From positions 2,666,001-2,730,000 of the forward strand of contig AP026542.1 in the NCBI GenBank assembly GCA_026075535.2: a stretch of DNA of 64,000 nt, in the 5' to 3' direction. This stretch comes from Tricholoma matsutake (taxonomy: Eukaryota; Basidiomycota; Agaricomycetes; Agaricales; Tricholomataceae). Position numbers and translations under genes: made by a program. The notes beneath the pieces were generated by a model, which saw only the letters and a program-made list of their open reading frames with translations, did not search any database and was not told the origin of the DNA. Position 1 is the first letter of the stretch. Every line of letters starts with the position of its first letter. Positions 58,780 through 64,000 of the stretch are shown here, one piece after another.

Positions 58780-59139
58780 ATGCCTCATGGTGAACATTCT
58801 CACATTCATTATCACCCCATCAACATCGACCCTGATTTCTCCCTCTGGCACCATCCCAGAGACTTCCCAAAGCGCGCTGATGCCTTGTGGGCACCAGACA
58901 ACCCTTTTTTGGGCCATATCAACCTGAAACAGCAGCATGATGCATCAAAGCATTGTGCCACATCACAGCCTTGCATGGCACAAGACTGTGAAAAAATGCG
59001 AATTTTTTTCGATGCCAATGAGCATCAAACCTGTATATCCATTGAAGAGCTCGCTGCCAAGCATTTCACCCAGGCAATGAGTGAGTTAGTTGATCACTGC
59101 AGAAGCGCAATCATTTATGATCCTCAACAACTTCATTGA
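58780..59139 (+). CDS. Unknown 119-residue ORF at the 5' end of the RT-less LTR element
   Basis: The frame starts at the first ATG after the LTR (MPHGEHSHIHYHPINIDPDF) and runs to TGA at 59137-59139. It is His/Asp-rich at the start, with SLWHHPRDFPKRADALWAPD in the middle, four Cys and a helical C-terminus (ISIEELAAKHFTQAMSELVD). No zinc knuckle or protease motif is present. Its position would suit a gag-like protein, but nothing in the sequence proves that. Confidence 0.5.
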   Translation: MPHGEHSHIHYHPINIDPDFSLWHHPRDFPKRADALWAPDNPFLGHINLKQQHDASKHCATSQPCMAQDCEKMRIFFDANEHQTCISIEELAAKHFTQAMSELVDHCRSAIIYDPQQLH

Positions 59140-61590
59140 GAAGTGAGAACCCTCATGAACTGCTTTACTAAACAGTTTGAACCCCAGCAACAACTAAGTC
59201 TGAAGCCTGTCAGACACCAGGACAGAGTCGGGTCCTGGCATGGACAAGCCAAAGAGACAGAAGAGATGATCCTACAAGAGGATCATCGAGTCCTAGACCA
59301 GAGGGACAACCAATGCAGAGGCGAGGTGATTGAGGGAGCCCACAGTCTGAGATCTGGGCAACACCCAGTGGCACCTGAATGGAAAAATCTCGTTGCTAGA
59401 TGAGATGATGATGGCACCATTGACAGTGAGATTCAACAAAAGCCACTGGACAGAAACCGGGCTCAAGTTGAGTCCCAGTATGCATTGAAGAACAATGATA
59501 GATGTTGTTTGTCGAAAAGTTTGCAGGGACTGAGTGTCACACCCTGTGTCAAGGTCCCCAGATTGGATGCCTCGTCCCACCAACGAGGAGGAAGGGGAAA
59601 GGAGGTTGTCTTGACAAATCAATGAGGCTTAGAGCTTGTTGACTTTGATGGAAAGGAAACTGCATTCTGAAAACCAAGATGCAGTGATCAACTCAATGCA
59701 ACTGTGTCGAGTCCCAAACTGACAGACCTGAAGGGCAATGATACCTGTCGTTCCAAAGAAAGAGATGTTAGTGAATGAAGAGTGACACACATGGCACCAC
59801 TCCCTGCAGTTCACATGAACTGCGCACCAGTTAACCAAGACCTTATGCACTCAAAAGTGCATTACAAGTACTCCTACAGCCCCAAAGTGGCTATCTTCCC
59901 AATCCCTCCCCATTTCTGCGAGGAGTCAAGACACCATCGTCCTGAGAGGGGCGAGGGTTTGATGAATGATGAAAAACATATTTCTGTCAAAGAACACGTT
60001 AGTAAACAATGGACAGTGCCTCTGGCACTGTCCTCAATGGTGCAGGTAAAAGATTTACCTGTAGCTCAAGCCCAAACACATTCACAAATGCGTAATGTTC
60101 TGTTCAACTCTCAATCCCCCAGAGAGAAGATGCTCCATGAGACCCTGGATGAGCATGACAACGATGCAGTTCATCGTCGTCAGGTCAGTCCATGGAGAAA
60201 TGCCCATTGTGAAGATGTGTGCTTTGGGGTGGCAAATGCCTCGGCCTTGGGTTGAGGCAGGATGGGTGGTGTCCACAGTGAAAACAAACATTGTTGGACA
60301 TTCGTACTTAAGCAACAGAGTGTACTCGACACAGTGGCATTGAGTTCAGATTCTCAAACCCTAAGGAACAATGAAAGTTGTTGTTCACAAGAGAAAAGGG
60401 TCAGAAAACAATGGACAGTGCTCTCAGCACTGTCCTCAGCAACACAGGTGCTTCGCTCACCTGTTTCCCAATCACTAGAGTGCTCAACAGCACTCAACTT
60501 TCCACCCTGCGGCCCCCAAGTGGCTGCACCATCAACACCAATGCAGCCCTTCAAACAGCTGCATTCCCCTCAATCCAATGCATTGGAACCATACCAAGGT
60601 GGCACGATTACCTGAAAATATTTGACCATGAATGTTAACACTGAAAGGAAGTCAAAAACTTCATCAACAACAGCCCAAGTAGTTCAAACAAACTACTTAC
60701 CTTGCTTCCAACAACCGACACATTCAAGGATGCATTATGAATCACCTAGCAGCCCCCAAGTGGCTGCACCTGCAACTCCCTCCCTTTCCTATCGGTGGGG
60801 TATTCGAGAATGTTTGAACACAAACATTAAAACTAACAAGAAAGGGAACCCTTCGTCAATAACAGCTGAAGTAGTTCAAATGAACTACTTCCCTTGTTCC
60901 CCAACCCCTATGCACTCAAAGGTGCATAATGACACACGTTACGGACCCCTGGTGGCCATATCATCAATGAACCCACGATTCCCCAGGGAACTGTGTTGTC
61001 GTCATCTTGAAGGTGGCGAACCTGGTCAGAACAATGAAAAATTTTGTTCTGTAAACAAAGATGTTAGTAACCAATGGACAGTGTGTTTGGCACTGTTCTC
61101 AGCAACACAGGTGGTTTACACACCCATGTCCAAACATCCAGCGCATTCAAAAATGCATATTGATCCTCCACATGGCCCCCAAACGGCCGTACCCTCTACA
61201 CCATTGCGGCCCACCAAATTGCAGTGTCCCTGTCCATCCGATGGGTTGAAACTGTGCCAAGATGGTGCGGTTATCTGAGTACGTTCGAAAATGAACGTTA
61301 AAGCTGCCAAGAAGTCGAAATCTTCCTCAGTATTATTCCCTGTAGTTCACATGAACTGCTTACCTGTTCTTCAAGACACCACACACTCAAAAGTGCATGG
61401 CAACCCCTCCGGCGGCCCCCAAATGGCCATATCCAATACACAGCCACGACCTCAGGCAGGGCCATGTCACCACAATCTTGAGGTGTCAAGACTGCGCCTT
61501 AGTGATGCAGTATGCAAGAAATGTCCATGTTCGGACGTTGTAACTAAATCAAAGTCACAAACTTTGTTAGCAGGGCCTCTGGACTGAGGT
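59140..61590 (+). repeat. Hairpin-rich repeated units inside the RT-less element
   Basis: Units recur at irregular intervals of about 190-240 bases. They carry at protein level a ...VVxMNYxPC...(M/T)HSKVH...GPQxAxP... pattern (starting near 59800, 60675, 60870, 61335) alternating with ...SKQWTVxLALSSxxQV... (60005, 60400, 61065). At nucleotide level most of these motifs fall in perfect short hairpins, for example at 59806-59823, 59846-59861, 60011-60033, 60413-60435, 60677-60698, 60869-60890, 60910-60927 and 61028-61050. Stop codons separate several open pieces, so it is not one clean gene. Confidence 0.7.
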
Positions 61591-61671
61591 AATAGGCTGT
61601 ACTTACCTAGTACAGTTCCACCACCTCTTGGTCATGACAGGAGGCTGAAGAGGGAGCACCAAGGACTCAGG

Positions 61672-62340
61672 ATGCAATACACCCCGAGGATAATGGGTGG
61701 ACGACATACACATCGTCCACCTTTGCGAGAGTTGATGCAGATGGTTGCTGGTCAAGTTGAAACATGTGACAGTCACATGTCACATGTTCGAACATGTTCA
61801 ACGTGTTCCAATTCCAGCCACAGTCGGGAAGATTCTGACTGTGGATTCGATACAGATGGCTCAGAAACCTTTGTAGGTGCTACTGAGACTGTACAGATAG
61901 CATGTATTAGGCAATACATGCATTATCCAGCCTGAGAACAGCTGGATGGTTCCTCCAACAATGAAGCATGCCTCGTTGATGAAGATTTCTGGACTTATAA
62001 AGTTCAGACTTGGAAATGCCCCAATCCCAAGAACTGCTCCTCAACAGAGGAGCACTGGCAGCCCTATGAAGAATCTGACAGAGAGTCAGATGACAATCAC
62101 ATCCAGGAGGATAGTGATCTGAGTACCAGTGAGGATCATTCTTGTGAAAAGAATGATGATATATCAGACTCAGAATCAGAGAATTACTCTGATGAGGAGA
62201 ATCACATCCGGGAGGATAGTGATCAGAGTGAGGATGATCATTCTTGTGAGGAGAATGATGATATCTTGGAATCAGAATCAGAGAATTACTCTGATGAGGA
62301 TTGCTGCTATGAACTTTATGATTCAGATGAATCATATTGA
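61672..62340 (+). pseudogene. Acidic Ser/Asp/Glu-rich repeat ORF, interrupted by one TGA
   Basis: From about 61672 (MQYTPRIMGGRHTHRPPL) the frame reads through a Cys/His/Ser stretch, meets TGA at 61933-61935 and continues open to 62340. It ends in two imperfect repeats of about 35 residues (NHIQEDSDLSTSEDHSCEKN and NHIREDSDQSEDDHSCEEN, each followed by SESENYSDEE). Function unknown. Confidence 0.45.
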
Positions 62341-62384
62341 CTTATATCTCTCTGGGAAACTCTCCAGAGACACCCACATCTCAT

Positions 62385-62640
62385 CGTTGAACCTCAATGA
62401 TAGCTAACCACCAACAAACCCTTTGCAAGGTCGTCTTGTTTTTCAATAAACAAAAATGTTTGTCCTCATTGAACCCCAATGATACCCACATACTTGACGA
62501 CCCTGTTCAGGTTGTCTCATTTTTTTTATAAACAAAATCGTTCCCCTCGTCGATCCACAATGATACCCACATCCTGACAACCCAAATACTTAAGGTTGTC
62601 TTGTTTTTGATAAACAAAAATATTTGTTGTTGCACCCCAA
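62385..62640 (+). repeat. Three tandem units of about 90 bases
   Basis: Each unit has CCCAATGATACCCACAT-like sequence, then GGTTGTCTTGTTTTT and ATAAACAAAAATGTTTGT. It lies between the acidic frame and the polypurine tract. Confidence 0.65.
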
Positions 62641-62696
62641 CAATGCCCCCTTCCCTATTTTTTACTTTCTTCTTATCTTCACCCATGTGTGAAGCT

Positions 62697-62708
62697 AAAG
62701 GGGGAGAG
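62697..62708 (+). other. Polypurine tract of the RT-less element
   Basis: AAAGGGGGAGAG abuts the right LTR, giving the element's orientation. Confidence 0.75.
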
Positions 62709-62901
62709 TGTAGTGATCCCCACCAACCCTGGAGGGATCAAGCTTGTATCTATTATATTCTGAGGCAGCTGGTTTCTATAAAACCAGCTATTTCCTAATT
62801 TGTACCTTAGTTTACACTGGATCACTCACTCAACCCAATTCATATGTTATTCGTGTCATTGCCCAGTGTGATCTAACTTAAACTACCCCCAACTCACTAT
62901 A
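62709..62901 (+). repeat. 3' LTR of the RT-less element
   Basis: 193 bases, direct repeat of 58547-58739. It is followed at once by the target duplication AAGCG. Confidence 0.88.
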
Positions 62902-63045
62902 AAGCGCAAATGACGATGAGGTCATATTACTATATATAGAAGCATTCTTGATTAGGTAAGTTAGTTAGTCCAGCAGAATTGGCCTTAGCAAAAAAATTGA
63001 CCCCGGGTCTTTTTTTTCGATGCTGGAGCACCTTTGACCCCTTCT

Positions 63046-63427
63046 GACATCTACCCCTTGGTATGATGTCATTTGGCGGCCTTGATCTGCCTATCTCTGC
63101 CTTTTCTATTTTTAGATTATTATTTGATTTTTGCAGTCTTCACATATACTGGGCATTGGCAGAGGGGTCCTCAGAGTTTTCTCTTTGGATTTCCCTTTGC
63201 TAGGTGTGCCTCCAATCCCTGTAATATGTAGTATAATTGTAACTTTGGATTTCCCTTTGCTAGAGGCTGAGGTTGCCCTTATAGCCTATCTCTGCCTTTT
63301 CTATTTTTAGGCTACTATTTGATTTTTGAAGTCTTCACATATACTTACTGGGCATTGGCAAAGGGGTCCTTAAAGTTTTCTCTTTGGATTTCCCTTTGCT
63401 AGGTGCGCCTCCACTCTCTGTAATATG
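63046..63427 (+). repeat. Direct repeats of about 145 bases
   Basis: 63090-63233 and 63281-63427 share CTATCTCTGCCTTTTCTATT, then CTTCACATATACT...GGGCATTGGCA, GGATTTCCCTTTGCTAGGTG and TGTAATATGTA at high identity. The preceding 63046-63095 resembles a stretch at 57.55-57.60 kb, so this is another dispersed-repeat field. Confidence 0.75.
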
Positions 63428-63844
63428 TACCATATGCTGCCCAGGCACTTGTCTCCCATTCAGTCCATACATGTGTGAATTCATAAATTTACATGAATGG
63501 TTGGCAAACTTATGCATAGATTTCAAGGGAACAGACTCTAGTGCAGCAAGCATGTTTTTCTCTAGCACATCTTCATGTGATGATTCTGGATTGATGCAGT
63601 AAATCCATCAACACTGACCACCACTGGTTCTGCTGAAATTTTCCAATCTATTAATTGTAGATCTCTTTTTTTGTCCCATTGGTGTGTTACAAACATGTAA
63701 CAGTGATATAGAATATGTTTTTTGAGGCACAAGCACTTGATGCAACCTTTCTAATTGATTTCTCATATTTTTACTATTTTAGCATGAAATCATTACATTT
63801 TCTCAAGTATGTATATATTCACATGTGTACAGTATATACCAACA

Positions 63845-64000
63845 AATAGGGCAAGGCAGGGGTTACCCCTGGGTGTCAAATCTCATACCCTTACCCCTAC
63901 CCCTGAACACCCTACCCTTAGGGGTAAGGGTATGGAAACATATAAGGGTTGCCAAGAGTATGGGAGGGTTTGTCAAGGGTACAAGGGTTTGGCACAAAAT
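63845..64000. repeat. GGGTA/TACCC-rich degenerate repeats at the window end
   Basis: Clusters of CCCCTACCCCTGA and GGGGTAAGGGTA-type words on both strands form imperfect inverted repeats around 63885-63940. This could be the edge of a transposable element. It is too irregular for a telomere array. Confidence 0.5.

Larger units (their letters stand above)
58542..62906 (+). mobile_element. LTR retroelement without reverse transcriptase (non-autonomous)
   Basis: Two 193-base LTRs (58547-58739 and 62709-62901) enclose about 4 kb. AAGCG flanks both ends (58542-58546 and 62902-62906), a perfect 5-base target duplication. A polypurine tract precedes the right LTR, so the element reads on the plus strand. 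The interior has one short open frame, a long region of repeated coding-like units with many perfect hairpins, and an acidic Ser/Glu/Asp reading. I see no protease, RT, RNase H or integrase motif. It must be mobilised in trans if active. It differs from the copia elements here, and its autonomous partner is not in the window. Confidence 0.88.

Noticed and set aside
59140..61590. CRISPR-like array
   Set aside because: The repeats are degenerate and coding-like, the spacers are not unique sequences of fixed length, and the genome is eukaryotic.
63845..64000. Possible telomeric repeat (GGGTA-like words)
   Set aside because: The words are irregular, occur on both strands and are not TTAGGG tandem units.

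Overview
The window looks like nuclear DNA of a filamentous basidiomycete, most likely an Agaricomycete. The coding genes are cut into many exons by short GT-AG introns (about 35-65 bases). The mobile content is typical of that group: a KDZ-family DNA transposon, Ty1/copia retroelements, an alpha-kinase gene and multi-copy transposon-linked genes. The conserved genes give the same picture: neutral ceramidase, a TEA-domain regulator, a membrane-anchored GH5 glucanase, pinin, SRP72 and a histidine-phosphatase-like membrane protein. No rRNA, tRNA or CRISPR was found.

Layout. (1) 1-27.3 kb is a repeat-rich, largely decayed block. It holds an alpha-kinase gene, a divergent pair of transposon-linked genes (a 39-residue-repeat protein and a Zn-cluster/coiled-coil protein), arrays built on GGCGCC and GGGCCC palindromes, an approximately 1 kb duplication, a multi-copy unknown gene, an integrase-like DDE gene and a KDZ transposase broken into two parts. 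(2) 27.3-50.3 kb is a host gene island. It contains a small GPI-type surface protein, a 25-exon neutral ceramidase, a small unknown gene, a TEA factor, a GH5 enzyme, a head-to-head pinin/SRP72 pair and a histidine-phosphatase homologue. Six of these models splice to a length divisible by three with no internal stop. (3) 51.4-57.1 kb is a full-length copia element on the minus strand with both LTRs and a 5-base target duplication. (4) 57.2-64 kb is repeat-rich and contains a PHD-type zinc-finger gene cut by a 4.36 kb LTR element that has no reverse transcriptase.

Main observations. An inversion of about 9.1 kb (roughly 16.44-25.55 kb) has reciprocally split a KDZ transposase and a copia element. 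The two halves of each are now about 9 kb apart on opposite strands, and both the copia target duplication (ACGCC) and the KDZ intron phase match across the break. Nonsense codons in the mobile genes are repeatedly TGA where arginine CGA is expected, and the differences I could compare between some repeat copies are mostly CpG to TpG/CpA, so CpG decay appears to have inactivated these elements. The RT-less LTR element at 58.5-62.9 kb is filled with short perfect hairpins at fairly regular spacing. This is the least familiar structure in the window.
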